From: Streptomyces radicis
GTDB lineage: Bacteria; Actinomycetota; Actinomycetes; Streptomycetales; Streptomycetaceae
NCBI RefSeq assembly: GCF_003626575.1
Contig: NZ_RBDY01000001.1
Coordinates: 496,001-560,000, forward strand
DNA: 64,000 bases
Direction: 5' to 3'
Shown here: piece after piece, positions 17,822-26,462 of the stretch
Layout of the letters: every line of letters starts with the position of its first letter
Numbering within the stretch: the stretch's first letter is position 1
Notes under the pieces: generated by a model
Databases searched by the model: none
The model's input: only the letters and a program-made list of their open reading frames with translations
Told to the model about the DNA's origin: nothing
Made by a program: the position numbers and the translations under genes

Positions 17822-18674
17822 CCTCACTCGGGCCCGACCGCCCGCCGCCCCGTCCCGGCTGCGGCGGGCCATCGGGTACGCCCTGCTGTGCCTCATCGCG
17901 CTGGCGTTCCTCGCGCCGCTCGTCTACATGGTGGCCACCAGCCTCAAGCCCGCGGGCGAGACGTTCGAGAGCCCGCCCACCCTGTGGGGCTCGGAGATCC
18001 GCTGGCAGAACTACGCCGACGTCTTCACCTACCTGCCGTTCGAGCGCTTCATCATCAACGGCGTGATCGTCGCCGTCCTCGGCACGGCACTCAACGTCGC
18101 GGTCGCGGCCCTGAGCGGCTACGCCTTCTCGCGCCTGAGGTGGCGCGGCAGGAACCTCGTCTTCGCGCTCTTCCTCGCGACGCTGATGATCCCGCAGGAT
18201 GTCCTCGTCATCCCGATGTATGTGATGATGCAGGACTTCGGCTGGGTGGACTCCTTCCAGGCGCTGATCATCCCGTGGGCGTTCACCGCGTTCGGGGCGT
18301 TCCTGTCGCGGCAGTTCTTCCTCACCGTCCCGCAGGAGCTCGACGACGCCGCGCGCATGGACGGCGCGGGCACCGTGCGCACGTTCTTCGCCGTGATGCT
18401 GCCGCTGGCCAGGCCGACGCTCGCCGTGCTCGCCGTCTTCACGTTCATCGCCTACTGGAACTCGTTCCTGTGGCCGCTCATCATCGTCAACGACGTCGAG
18501 GCGCACGCCACCGTCCCGCTCGGCCTCCAGCAGTTCTTCGGCCAGCAGGGCAGTCAGTGGCACCTCGTCATGGCGGCGTCCGTCATCTCGATGCTGCCCA
18601 CCGTGATCATCCTGCTCCTCCTCCAGAGACACCTGATCCGCGGCATCGTCACCAGCGGCCTCGGCGGCCGCTGA
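17814..18674 (+). CDS. Sugar ABC transporter permease 2 (MalG type)
   Basis: A 286-residue permease with six transmembrane segments. The EAA loop is DDAARMDGAGTVRTFFAVML (about 185), and MIPQDVLVIPMYVMMQ and YWNSFLWPLIIV are usual MalG-type blocks. It overlaps permease 1 by eight bases. The pair forms the membrane channel for the binding protein at 15615. Confidence 0.93.
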   Translation: MTSLTRARPPAAPSRLRRAIGYALLCLIALAFLAPLVYMVATSLKPAGETFESPPTLWGSEIRWQNYADVFTYLPFERFIINGVIVAVLGTALNVAVAALSGYAFSRLRWRGRNLVFALFLATLMIPQDVLVIPMYVMMQDFGWVDSFQALIIPWAFTAFGAFLSRQFFLTVPQELDDAARMDGAGTVRTFFAVMLPLARPTLAVLAVFTFIAYWNSFLWPLIIVNDVEAHATVPLGLQQFFGQQGSQWHLVMAASVISMLPTVIILLLLQRHLIRGIVTSGLGGR

Positions 18675-18710
18675 CCGCGTCCGTCCCGCATCTCGAAAGG
18701 AAAGACTCCC

Positions 18711-20015
18711 GTGTCCGTCCCCGCCTGGTTCACCCACGACCGTTTCGGCATGTTCATCCACTGGGGCCTCTACTCGCTCCCGGCCCGCCACGAGTGGGTC
18801 ATGAACCGCGAGCGGCGCACCGTGGAGGACTACGAGCGCTACTTCGCGCGCTTCGAGCCCGACCTGTACGACCCACGCGCCTGGGCCCGCGCCGCCAAGG
18901 ACGCGGGCATGCGGTATGTCGTGCTGACCACCAAGCACCACGAGGGCTTCTGCCTGTGGGACTCCAAGCTGACCGACTACACGGCCGTCCACGCGCCCAT
19001 AGGCCGCGACCTCGTCAGGGAGTTCACCGAGGCCGTGCGCGCCGAGGGCCTCAAGGTCGGCTTCTACCACTCGCTCATCGACTGGCACCACCCCGACTTC
19101 ACCGTCGACGGCCACCACCCGCGCCGCGACGACTCCCGCGAGGAGATCGACCGCCTCAACGAGGGCCGCGACATGGCCCGTTACCGCGCCTATCTGCACG
19201 GCCAGGTCGAGGAGCTGCTGACGAACTACGGCACCGTCGACTACCTCTTCTACGACTTCTCCTACCGCGACGACGACCACCAGGACATCTGGGGCGGCAA
19301 GGGCGCGGACGACTGGGGCGCCAAGGAGCTGCTCGCGCTCACCCGCCGCCTCCAGCCCGGCATCGTCGTCAACGACCGCCTCGACCTCCCGGGCGACTTC
19401 GTCACCCCCGAGCAGTACCAGCCCGACGCGCCCATGGAGATCGACGGCGAGCCGGTGCCGTGGGAGGCGTGCCAGACCCTGAACGGCAGCTGGGGCTACG
19501 ACCGCGACAACAAGAACGTCAAGAGCGTCGAGCTGCTGGTGCGCATGCTCATCGACGGCGTCTCCAAGAACGGCAACATGCTGCTCAACGTCGGCCCCAC
19601 GGGGCGCGGCGAGTTCGATCCCGTCGCGCTGGCCACGCTCGAGGGGATCGGGGAGTGGATGCGCCGCCACGAGCGGTCGATCCGCGGCGCCGGACCCGCG
19701 GCGTTCACCGCGCCGCCCGACGCCCGCCTCACGCAGCGCGGCGACCGCCTCTATCTGCACCTCTTCACCTGGCCGTTCGAGCACGTCCACCTGGCGGGTC
19801 TTGCGGGCAAGGTCGCCTACGCGCAGCTCCTGCACGACGCGTCCGAGGTGGCGTTCCGCGAGATCGATCCCGACCTCAAGGCGTCGCTCACCGGCATGGG
19901 CGGCCAGCCCCCGGGAACGTTGACCCTGACCCTGCCGGTCGTGCGGCCCGACGTGGCCGTCCCTGTCGTGGAGATCTTCCTGACCGACGACGCGGCGGCG
20001 AAGGAGGCCGAGTGA
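18711..20015 (+). CDS. Alpha-L-fucosidase (GH29), cytosolic
   Basis: A 434-residue glycoside hydrolase family 29 enzyme that releases L-fucose from fucosides. It begins directly with WFTHDRFGMFIHWGLYSLPA, the family's N-terminal barrel strand, and has no signal peptide, so it acts on imported oligosaccharides. Further blocks are TTKHHEGFCLWDSK, DYLFYDFSY (a likely nucleophile Asp) and KNGNMLLNVGPTGRGE. The GTG start at 18711 has GAAAGGAAAG upstream. It lies 36 bases after the permease gene and is co-directional with mutarotase and reductase genes that overlap in turn. Confidence 0.93.
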   Translation: MSVPAWFTHDRFGMFIHWGLYSLPARHEWVMNRERRTVEDYERYFARFEPDLYDPRAWARAAKDAGMRYVVLTTKHHEGFCLWDSKLTDYTAVHAPIGRDLVREFTEAVRAEGLKVGFYHSLIDWHHPDFTVDGHHPRRDDSREEIDRLNEGRDMARYRAYLHGQVEELLTNYGTVDYLFYDFSYRDDDHQDIWGGKGADDWGAKELLALTRRLQPGIVVNDRLDLPGDFVTPEQYQPDAPMEIDGEPVPWEACQTLNGSWGYDRDNKNVKSVELLVRMLIDGVSKNGNMLLNVGPTGRGEFDPVALATLEGIGEWMRRHERSIRGAGPAAFTAPPDARLTQRGDRLYLHLFTWPFEHVHLAGLAGKVAYAQLLHDASEVAFREIDPDLKASLTGMGGQPPGTLTLTLPVVRPDVAVPVVEIFLTDDAAAKEAE

Positions 20016-20326
20016 CCCAGCGCGTCGCCGTCCACACCCGGCTCAAGCCCGGGCGCGAGGCGGACTACGACCGTGTCCACGCCACCATCCCGGCCGAGCT
20101 CGCCGAGCGCCTGCGCGCCGCCGGTGTGGTCGAGTGGCGCATCTGGCGCAGCGGCAGGGACCTCTTCCACGAGATCGAGGTGGCGGACTACCGCGCGATG
20201 CGCAGGGCGCTCGCCGACGACCCGGTGAACGTGGCGTGGCAGGCCCGCATGGCCGAGCTGCTCGAGGTCGAGGACGACTACGCGGGCGACAACGACGGCC
20301 TGCCGCTGGTCTGGAGCCTGGCGTGA
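20012..20326 (+). CDS. L-fucose/L-rhamnose mutarotase family protein
   Basis: A 104-residue RhaM-type mutarotase that would interconvert alpha and beta L-sugar anomers. Family features are HTRLKPGREADYDRVHATIP at the N-terminus, WRIWRSGRDLFHEIEV and the C-terminal aromatic region (PLVWSLA). The GTG start overlaps the fucosidase stop by four bases. In this operon the natural substrate is L-fucose, feeding the dehydrogenase encoded next. Confidence 0.88.
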   Translation: MTQRVAVHTRLKPGREADYDRVHATIPAELAERLRAAGVVEWRIWRSGRDLFHEIEVADYRAMRRALADDPVNVAWQARMAELLEVEDDYAGDNDGLPLVWSLA

Positions 20327-21324
20327 CGGGCGGCGGCGCGGGCCCGTGGTGGTTCGGCGGCGCCGGGATCGGCAACCTCGGGCACGAGGTCGCCGACCCG
20401 GTGGCCCGCGCCACGGTCGACGCCGCGTGGGACGCGGGCATGCGCGGCTTCGACACCGCGCCCCACTACGGCCTGGGCCTGTCCGAGCGGCGGCTCGGCG
20501 CGGCCCTCGCGGGGCGCCCGCGCGGGGAGTTCGCGGTGTCGACGAAGGTCGGCCGCGTCCTGGAGCCGGTGAGCGGGCCCGGGGACGGCCTCGTGGGTGA
20601 CGACCTGGCCAACGGCTTCGCCGTCCCCGCCCTGCACCGCCGCGTGTGGGACGTCTCACGCGCCGGGGTCGAACGTTCGCTGGCCGCCAGCCTTGACCGG
20701 CTCGGCCTCGACCACGTCGACACCCTCTATCTGCACGACCCCGACGAGTACGACCCGGCCGCCGCCGCGGGCCCCGACGCGCCCGGCGACCCCCGGGCGG
20801 CGCTCCACTCCGGGCTGCGGGCGCTCGCGGCGCTGCGCGACGAGGGCGTGGTGCGGGCCGTGGGCGTGGGCTCCAAGTCGGTGCCGACGCTGACCGCGGC
20901 GGTGGAGACGGGCCTGGCCGACGTGCTCATGGTCGCGGGCCGGTACACGCTGCTCGAACAGCCCGCCGCCGCGCTGCTGCGCGCGTGCGCGGCCCGGGGC
21001 GTGCGCGTCGTGGCCGCGGGGGTGTTCAACTCGGGCGCGCTGAGCCGCCCCGAGCCCGACCCGTCGCTGCCGTACGAGTACGGGACGATGCCCGCCGCGG
21101 TGTTCCAGCGGATCACCGCGCTCCGGACGGTGTGCGAACGCCATGGCGTCGACCTGCCGACCGCGGCCCTCGCGTTCCCCCTGCGCGCCCCCGCGGTGAC
21201 GGGCGTCGCGGTCGGCGCGCAGTCCCCCGAGCAGATCCAGGAGAACGCCAGCCGCGCCGCCACCCCCGTCCCCGACGCGCTCTGGGACGACCTCGTGGCG
21301 GACGGCCTGCTCGCCGAGGAGTGA
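20323..21324 (+). CDS. Aldo/keto reductase, probable L-fucose dehydrogenase
   Basis: A 333-residue AKR-family (beta/alpha)8 oxidoreductase. The catalytic tetrad is visible: Asp44 and Tyr49 (GFDTAPHYG), Lys75 (STKVG) and His138 (LYLHDPDEY). The closest functional group is D-threo-aldose 1-dehydrogenase/L-fucose dehydrogenase, which oxidises L-fucose to its lactone. Four-base overlap with the mutarotase. Together with the fuconate dehydratase it gives a non-phosphorylating route, but a lactonase and the later keto-deoxy-fuconate steps are missing from the window. Confidence 0.88.
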   Translation: MTGGGAGPWWFGGAGIGNLGHEVADPVARATVDAAWDAGMRGFDTAPHYGLGLSERRLGAALAGRPRGEFAVSTKVGRVLEPVSGPGDGLVGDDLANGFAVPALHRRVWDVSRAGVERSLAASLDRLGLDHVDTLYLHDPDEYDPAAAAGPDAPGDPRAALHSGLRALAALRDEGVVRAVGVGSKSVPTLTAAVETGLADVLMVAGRYTLLEQPAAALLRACAARGVRVVAAGVFNSGALSRPEPDPSLPYEYGTMPAAVFQRITALRTVCERHGVDLPTAALAFPLRAPAVTGVAVGAQSPEQIQENASRAATPVPDALWDDLVADGLLAEE

Positions 21325-21357
21325 GGAGGGACACCGACCCGGGCCCGCCGGACGTCG

Positions 21358-23613
21358 CTAGACGTGGAACGGGATCGTGGTGACCACGATCTTGGGCAGC
21401 GGCCTGAGCGAGTGGCGCAGCCGGGCCGCGATCCGGCTGTGCAGGATCCGGTATCTGCGCCGCCGGGGGACGATCTCCGGCAGGATCACCGTCAGCGTCA
21501 GGTCGGGGCGCTGGCGGTGCAGCGCCTCCACATAGTCGACCAGCGGCGCGACGATCGCCCGATACGGCGTCACCACGACCTCGAGCGGCAGGTGGTCGCC
21601 CCACTGCGCCCAGTACGCGCGGAAGCGCGCCGCCTCGTCGTCGCTCGGCGCGACGTGCAGCGCGAGCACCGGCTGCCGGAGCGAGGCGGCATAGGCCAAC
21701 GCCCGCATCCCGGCGAGGTCAAGGACGGCGAGCGCCACCACCGACAGGTGGTGGACCTGCTCGGGGCACTCCTCGGCCTCGCTCTCCCCCTCCCGCTCCC
21801 TCTCCCGCTCGTCCTCGCCCCCGCCCTCGCCGCCGCGCGGCGCCGGGCCCTCCGCGGGCAGGGCGGGCGCCGAGACGTCGCGCGCGGGCAGCTCGATCGC
21901 GTGCGGGTGCAGCCGCAACGCCCGGCCCACCGCGTCGTAGTGGCGCCTGATGTGCGTCGTCACCAGCACGAACGCGCCGATGGCGAGGACCGCGACCCAC
22001 GCCCCGGCCGCGAACTTGGTGATGCCCGCCGTCACGAACACCACGGCGGACAGCGCGCCGCCGACGGCGTTGAAGATCAGGCTCTTGCGCCAGTGCTCCT
22101 CGCGCACCCGGCGCCAGTGGAGCACCATCCCGGCCTGGGACAGCGTGAACGCCAGGAAGACGCCGACCGCGTACAGCGGGATCAGGGAGGTGGTCCTGCC
22201 GCCGAAGGCCACGAAGATCAGCAGCGCGCAGACCGAGAGCAGGATGATCCCGTTGCTGAACGCGAGGCGGTCGCCGAACCGCAGGAAGACGCGTGGCGCG
22301 TACCAGTCGCGGGCCAGCAGGAAGAGGACGCGCGGGAAGTCGTTGTAGGCGGTGTTGGCCGCGAGCAGCAGCACCGCGGCCGTCGCCAGCTGGACGAAGA
22401 TGTAGAGCGGCCCCGAGCCGAACGTCCGGTGCGCGACCTGGGACAGCAGCGGCTCGTGGGGGTTGGGCGTGACGCCCGTGAGGTGCACCAGGACGATGGT
22501 CCCGGCGAACAGCGTGATGAGCAGGCCGATCATCCACGTCAGCGTCGTGCGCGCGTTGCGCCACTCGACGGGCTTGAACGCGGGTACCGCGTTGGAGATC
22601 GCCTCGATGCCCGTCATCGCGGTCGAGCCCGAGGCGAACGCGCGCATCACCAGCAGCAGGCCGACGCTCTGCGTGACGGCGAGGTGCGGCGTCGGCTCCG
22701 GCTGGAAGCCGCGCCCGGCCGCCTGCGACAGGCCCACGGCGAGCAGCACCACCATGGCCACGATGAACGCGTACGTCGGAATGGCGAACATCTTGCCCGC
22801 CTGCCGCACTCCCCGCAGGTTCCCCGCGAGCAGCACGAGGATCACCAGGACCCCGAGCGGCACCGGGCTGCGGGACAGCGAGGGGAACGCGGCGGAGAAC
22901 GCGGCGACCCCCGAGGCGATCGACACGGCGACCGTGAGCACATAGTCCGTCATCAGCCCGCCCGCGGCCATCAGCCCGGGGAGGCGGCCGAGGTTCCGGC
23001 TGGCGACCAGGTAGGAGCCGCCGCCGTGCGGATAGGCGCGGATCGTCTGGCGGTACGACACCCCGACGGCCACCATCAGCACCACGATGGCCCCGGCGAT
23101 CGGCAGCGAGTAGCCGAGCCCCGCGCTCCCGGCGAGGACGAGGATGCCGAGCAGCGCCTCAGGGCCGTACGCCACCGACGAGAGCGCGTCGGCGGACAGC
23201 ACGGGCAGCGCGACCCGTTTGCTCATCCGCTCCCGCGCGATCGCGCTGCTCCGCAGCGGGGCGCCGAGCACAAGACGCCTGGCCCGGTGCGCGGCGCGGG
23301 CCCTGCGGCCGCGCCGCGGGACCTCGCCCTCCTCGAACTCGATCGCGGGCGGCTGCCCCTTGAGCACCGGGATGTCGACAAGTCGGCTGAAGCGCGTCGG
23401 CCCCACCTCGCCCGGCGGGGGGAAGCTGCCGACGTCAGGCGTCACCGGCAGCGCGCGCCGCCACAGCTCCGCGTCGCCCGTCACCCGCCCCCACTCGTGC
23501 CCCACCTGCCGCAGGACCCCGAGCTGCTCGTCGTCGAGCCGCGGAAGCAACGCGGAAGGGGTCGGCGAGCCGCCTTGTTCCGTCCCCTCGCCCTTCCGCC
23601 CTTTTTCTGACAT
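21358..23613 (-). CDS. APC-superfamily permease with long cytosolic termini
   Basis: A 751-residue membrane protein. Residues 1-130 are hydrophilic, then about twelve transmembrane helices follow (LSSVAYGPEALLGILVLAGS; YRQTIRAYPHGGGSYLVASR is the amino-acid permease signature region). An acidic/Arg linker (EDEREREREGESEAEE) leads into a 140-residue cytosolic domain (LALHVAPSDDEAARF, LTVILPEIVPRRRRYRIL) that resembles a universal-stress-like nucleotide-binding fold. Actinobacterial amino-acid or potassium permeases of this size are common; the substrate is unknown. The start is uncertain (ATG 23613 or GTG 23622). Confidence 0.85.
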   Translation of the reverse strand: MSEKGRKGEGTEQGGSPTPSALLPRLDDEQLGVLRQVGHEWGRVTGDAELWRRALPVTPDVGSFPPPGEVGPTRFSRLVDIPVLKGQPPAIEFEEGEVPRRGRRARAAHRARRLVLGAPLRSSAIARERMSKRVALPVLSADALSSVAYGPEALLGILVLAGSAGLGYSLPIAGAIVVLMVAVGVSYRQTIRAYPHGGGSYLVASRNLGRLPGLMAAGGLMTDYVLTVAVSIASGVAAFSAAFPSLSRSPVPLGVLVILVLLAGNLRGVRQAGKMFAIPTYAFIVAMVVLLAVGLSQAAGRGFQPEPTPHLAVTQSVGLLLVMRAFASGSTAMTGIEAISNAVPAFKPVEWRNARTTLTWMIGLLITLFAGTIVLVHLTGVTPNPHEPLLSQVAHRTFGSGPLYIFVQLATAAVLLLAANTAYNDFPRVLFLLARDWYAPRVFLRFGDRLAFSNGIILLSVCALLIFVAFGGRTTSLIPLYAVGVFLAFTLSQAGMVLHWRRVREEHWRKSLIFNAVGGALSAVVFVTAGITKFAAGAWVAVLAIGAFVLVTTHIRRHYDAVGRALRLHPHAIELPARDVSAPALPAEGPAPRGGEGGGEDEREREREGESEAEECPEQVHHLSVVALAVLDLAGMRALAYAASLRQPVLALHVAPSDDEAARFRAYWAQWGDHLPLEVVVTPYRAIVAPLVDYVEALHRQRPDLTLTVILPEIVPRRRRYRILHSRIAARLRHSLRPLPKIVVTTIPFHV

Positions 23614-23675
23614 GTCCGACACGGGGAACAGTGTCACCCGCCGACCCCCGCCCACCCCGCACCCGCCCCGGCACG

Positions 23676-24227
23676 TCAGCCCGGATCCGCGGGGACGAGC
23701 CCGGCCTCCCGCATCACCAGGTCGACGGTCGCGTCGAGGCCACTGGACGCGGGCACCACGGTCTCGACCGCGCCGGGCAGCAGATCGAGCGGCCGGTACC
23801 ACGCCCGCAGCTCCGCCTCCCCGAACTCGCCCGCCTGCGGCTTGGTGGCGTGCCGCAGCAGGGTCTCGGCGAACGGGACGTCGAGGTAGTAGGAGCAGGT
23901 GGGCCCCCGGTGGTCGCGCCGCAGCGCCTCGAGCATCGGCCCGTAGTGCTCGACATACAGGATCCCCTCGACCACGACGTGGTACCCGTGGTCGAGCGCG
24001 TAACGGGCCACGGTGTCGATGAGCCCGATGTTCGCCCCGCCGGGGACGTCACGCTCGCGCAGCACGACGCGCCGCAGCAGGTCCTGCCCCACCAGCGCGA
24101 TGCCACGCCCGTACCGCGCCCTGATCTCGGCGGCCACGGAGGACTTGCCCGACGCCGAGTTCCCCCGCAGGGTGATCAGCCGCGTCGTCGCCAAACCCAC
24201 GCGGGAGAGCGGCCCTTCGAGCGTCAT
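23676..24227 (-). CDS. P-loop kinase (zeta toxin/AAA-type small kinase)
   Basis: A 183-residue P-loop phosphotransferase. Walker A is GNSASGKSSVAAEIR (about 21-35), with VGQDLLRRVVLRERD and VVVEGILYVEHYG as the lid and substrate strands. Chloramphenicol phosphotransferase-like and zeta-like kinases share this layout. The start MTLEG at 24227 overlaps the stop of a short LysR-like frame (ATGA), so translation may be coupled. The phosphate acceptor is not evident and no antitoxin partner is seen. Confidence 0.8.
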   Translation of the reverse strand: MTLEGPLSRVGLATTRLITLRGNSASGKSSVAAEIRARYGRGIALVGQDLLRRVVLRERDVPGGANIGLIDTVARYALDHGYHVVVEGILYVEHYGPMLEALRRDHRGPTCSYYLDVPFAETLLRHATKPQAGEFGEAELRAWYRPLDLLPGAVETVVPASSGLDATVDLVMREAGLVPADPG

Positions 24228-24373
24228 CGGTGCCCCCGCGGGTGGTCGTGGAGATGGCGGGCCACTCGGCCCCTCAGGGCGTCGGCGGCGGGCTGGCTGC
24301 CCGCGGCCACCTCCGTGAAACTGCCGCGCTCGCCGACATGGACGAACGCCCGGCACGCCCCCACGAGATCCAC
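24224..24373 (-). pseudogene. LysR-type regulator N-terminal remnant (49 residues)
   Basis: From GTG 24373 the frame reads VDLVGACRAFVHVGERGSFT and then EVAAGSQPAADALRGRVARH before a stop. This is the start of a LysR helix-turn-helix (AFVxVxERGSFTxxAA), but the second helix is degraded and the 240-residue effector domain is gone. The frame overlaps the kinase start as ATGA and may now act only as a leader peptide for it. Confidence 0.6.
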
Positions 24374-24378
24374 GGGGC

Positions 24379-24389
24379 GGCATTATGCC
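24379..24389. promoter_or_regulatory. Palindrome GGCATTATGCC with -10-like CATAAT
   Basis: A perfect 11-bp palindrome just upstream of the LysR-like remnant. On the minus strand it includes CATAAT, a fair -10 element for the remnant/kinase transcript. It may be the surviving operator of the lost LysR regulator. Confidence 0.45.
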
Positions 24390-24440
24390 AAAGCGGCATC
24401 GAACCGCGCGCCCGGGGCGGCCGCGCGCTCAACTCCCCAG

Positions 24441-26405
24441 TCAACTCCCCAGCGCGACCTCCCCCGTGGTGCCGTCCGGCCAGGACACCGTGGCCGACCC
24501 CGCCGTGAGGCGGACCTCGGGGGGCGGTGGCAGGGCCGCGTCGCGCGTCGTGCCGAGGAAGACCGCCGTGGCGTGCAGCGTTCCCCCCGCCTCGTACACG
24601 GGCGTCGCGCTGAACGTGCCGAACGCGTTGACCGCCGTCGCCCGGCGCACCGAAAGCGCGGCGTCGCCCGACGGCGGGTGAAGGACGACGAGCGCGCTGG
24701 TGAGCCCGTCGGGGCGGGTGACGACGACGCGGTCGTCGGTGGCCGTGACCTCGGGGGGCCGTTCGGCGGCGAGGGCGTGGCCGCCGATCACCACCGGGTG
24801 GCCCGTCCCCTCGGCCACCCTGACGAGGCGCACCTCCCAGGGCCCGTGGACGAGCGAGGCGGTCAGGACGGCGGGGCCCGCGGGCCAGCGTTCGCGATCG
24901 GGCTCGCCGAGCACGGGCCAGTGCGCGGTGTGTGCGGAGACCGCGACCCCCTCGGCGAGCAGGACGCGGCGCAGCGGGCTGCGGTGGGACAGCGCGCCGT
25001 CGCCGTCGACGAGCGAGACCCGGTTGTCGGGGCCCTGGGGCGCGCGGGCGTCGCCGTCCCTGGGGTGGGCCTGAGGGTCGCCCGAGAGGTCGGGCCGCAG
25101 GCCGAGGTCGGGGGCGGTGTGGGTGGAGTAGGCGAGGCGGGCGTAGAACGGGTCGTCGCGCGCGGGGCGGTCCGGGGGCGTGTGGTCGGTGCCGTGGTTG
25201 ACGACCCGGATGACGCCGTCGGACGCGGTGCCGGAGACCAGCCACCCGGGGGCGGCGAGCGAGCGGGTGAAGTCGCCCCGCTCGACCGGCAGTCGCTCCT
25301 CGGGCGCGGTCCACACGGGGTGTTCGGGCGGGAGCAGCAGCCCGGCGAACGCCTGGGAGGCCCAGTAGGGCGATGCGGGCCCCGAGTAGTTCTGGCGTAT
25401 CGGCGGGAAGCGCGCGTGCCAGCCGAGGGACAGCACGTCCTTCTCCTCGGCGGCGCCGCGGTCGATGAAGTAGCGCAGCATGCCGCTGCCCGCGCGGCGC
25501 GTGAGCCCCGGCGCGAGGGGCGTGGCGTCGAACAGGGCGCCGACGAAGAAGGGCGCGGCCGCGCCGAACCGGTAGATGAGGGAACGCCCCTGGAACAGCG
25601 GCGCCCCGTTGCCCGCGACCAGGTGCGCCGCGTCGTCGAGGAACGCGCGCAGCCGCTCGCGGTAGCGCGGCAGCAGCTCGGGCTCGGCCAGGCCGCCGGA
25701 GATCCGGCAGTACCAGAGCGGGAAGAGGTGCATCGCCCAGCCGTTGTAGTGGTCGAAGTTCCGCCGCTGCCCTGGCCCCCTGGCGCCGTCGGTGTACCAG
25801 CCGCCGCCCGCGTACCACTCCTCGGTGCGCTCCACGGCGCGCGCGATGTCGCCCGTCGAGTGGGGCGCGCCGACCGAGCGGAGGAACGCCGCGACGACCG
25901 CCTTGAACCACAGCCAGTTGTTGGGCGGCACCTCGGTGTCGGAGATGCCGCCGAGCCAGTCGACGGTCCGCTGCCTGACCCGGTCGGGCAGCCGGTCCCA
26001 CAGCCGGTGCCGTGACTCGTGCAGGCCGATGGCGACGGCCGCGGCCTCGACCCTGGCCTGCGGCAGCTCGGCGGGCAGCGGCCAACGCCCGGGCGCCGTG
26101 GGGTCGGTGCCGTGCTCGAGGCCCTCGGCGTAGGGCGCGAGGACGTGGTCGGCGAGGTGCCTGCCCGCGTGCGCGGAGCGGTAGGCCGCGAGCAGGAAGG
26201 TGCGGGCGTACCCTTCGAGGCCGTCGCTCAGGCGGCCCGAGCCGCTCGTCGGCCCCGGCAGGTGGATGAGGGAGTGGCCCGGCACGGCGTGCGGGCGCAC
26301 CGCGTCGAGCAGCCGCCCGGCGGCCCGCTCCCAGTCGCCGCGGGTGAGGCCCGTGATCGGCGAGCCATCGGCCGGGGCGACGCGGCTGCTTGAAGGGGGA
26401 AACAC
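24441..26405 (-). CDS. DUF2264 family protein (putative glycoside hydrolase, GH154-like)
   Basis: A 654-residue protein. Residues about 20-390 form the DUF2264 (alpha/alpha)6-barrel region: LIHLPGPTSGSGRLSDGLEG, YARTFLLAAYR, VPPNNWLWFKAVVAAFLR, NFDHYNGWAMHLFPLWY and YRFGAAAPFFVGALF. The rest is a beta-rich domain. Some DUF2264 proteins are classed as GH154 glucuronidases (family knowledge). No signal peptide, so it probably acts on imported oligosaccharides. It lies 57 bases after the 2-hydroxyacid dehydrogenase gene, with the DeoR/LacI regulator behind it; polysaccharide use is the shared theme. Confidence 0.85.
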   Translation of the reverse strand: MFPPSSSRVAPADGSPITGLTRGDWERAAGRLLDAVRPHAVPGHSLIHLPGPTSGSGRLSDGLEGYARTFLLAAYRSAHAGRHLADHVLAPYAEGLEHGTDPTAPGRWPLPAELPQARVEAAAVAIGLHESRHRLWDRLPDRVRQRTVDWLGGISDTEVPPNNWLWFKAVVAAFLRSVGAPHSTGDIARAVERTEEWYAGGGWYTDGARGPGQRRNFDHYNGWAMHLFPLWYCRISGGLAEPELLPRYRERLRAFLDDAAHLVAGNGAPLFQGRSLIYRFGAAAPFFVGALFDATPLAPGLTRRAGSGMLRYFIDRGAAEEKDVLSLGWHARFPPIRQNYSGPASPYWASQAFAGLLLPPEHPVWTAPEERLPVERGDFTRSLAAPGWLVSGTASDGVIRVVNHGTDHTPPDRPARDDPFYARLAYSTHTAPDLGLRPDLSGDPQAHPRDGDARAPQGPDNRVSLVDGDGALSHRSPLRRVLLAEGVAVSAHTAHWPVLGEPDRERWPAGPAVLTASLVHGPWEVRLVRVAEGTGHPVVIGGHALAAERPPEVTATDDRVVVTRPDGLTSALVVLHPPSGDAALSVRRATAVNAFGTFSATPVYEAGGTLHATAVFLGTTRDAALPPPPEVRLTAGSATVSWPDGTTGEVALGS

Positions 26406-26462
26406 GGCGGCTCCTTCGGTGGGTGACGGCGCTCGGGCGCGGGTCGGCTGCCCAACGCCCGC

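Noticed and set aside
17772..19835. 687-codon minus-strand frame opposite permease 2 and fucosidase
   Set aside because: Val/Asp/Glu/Arg-rich shadow of the real genes; no domain recognisable.
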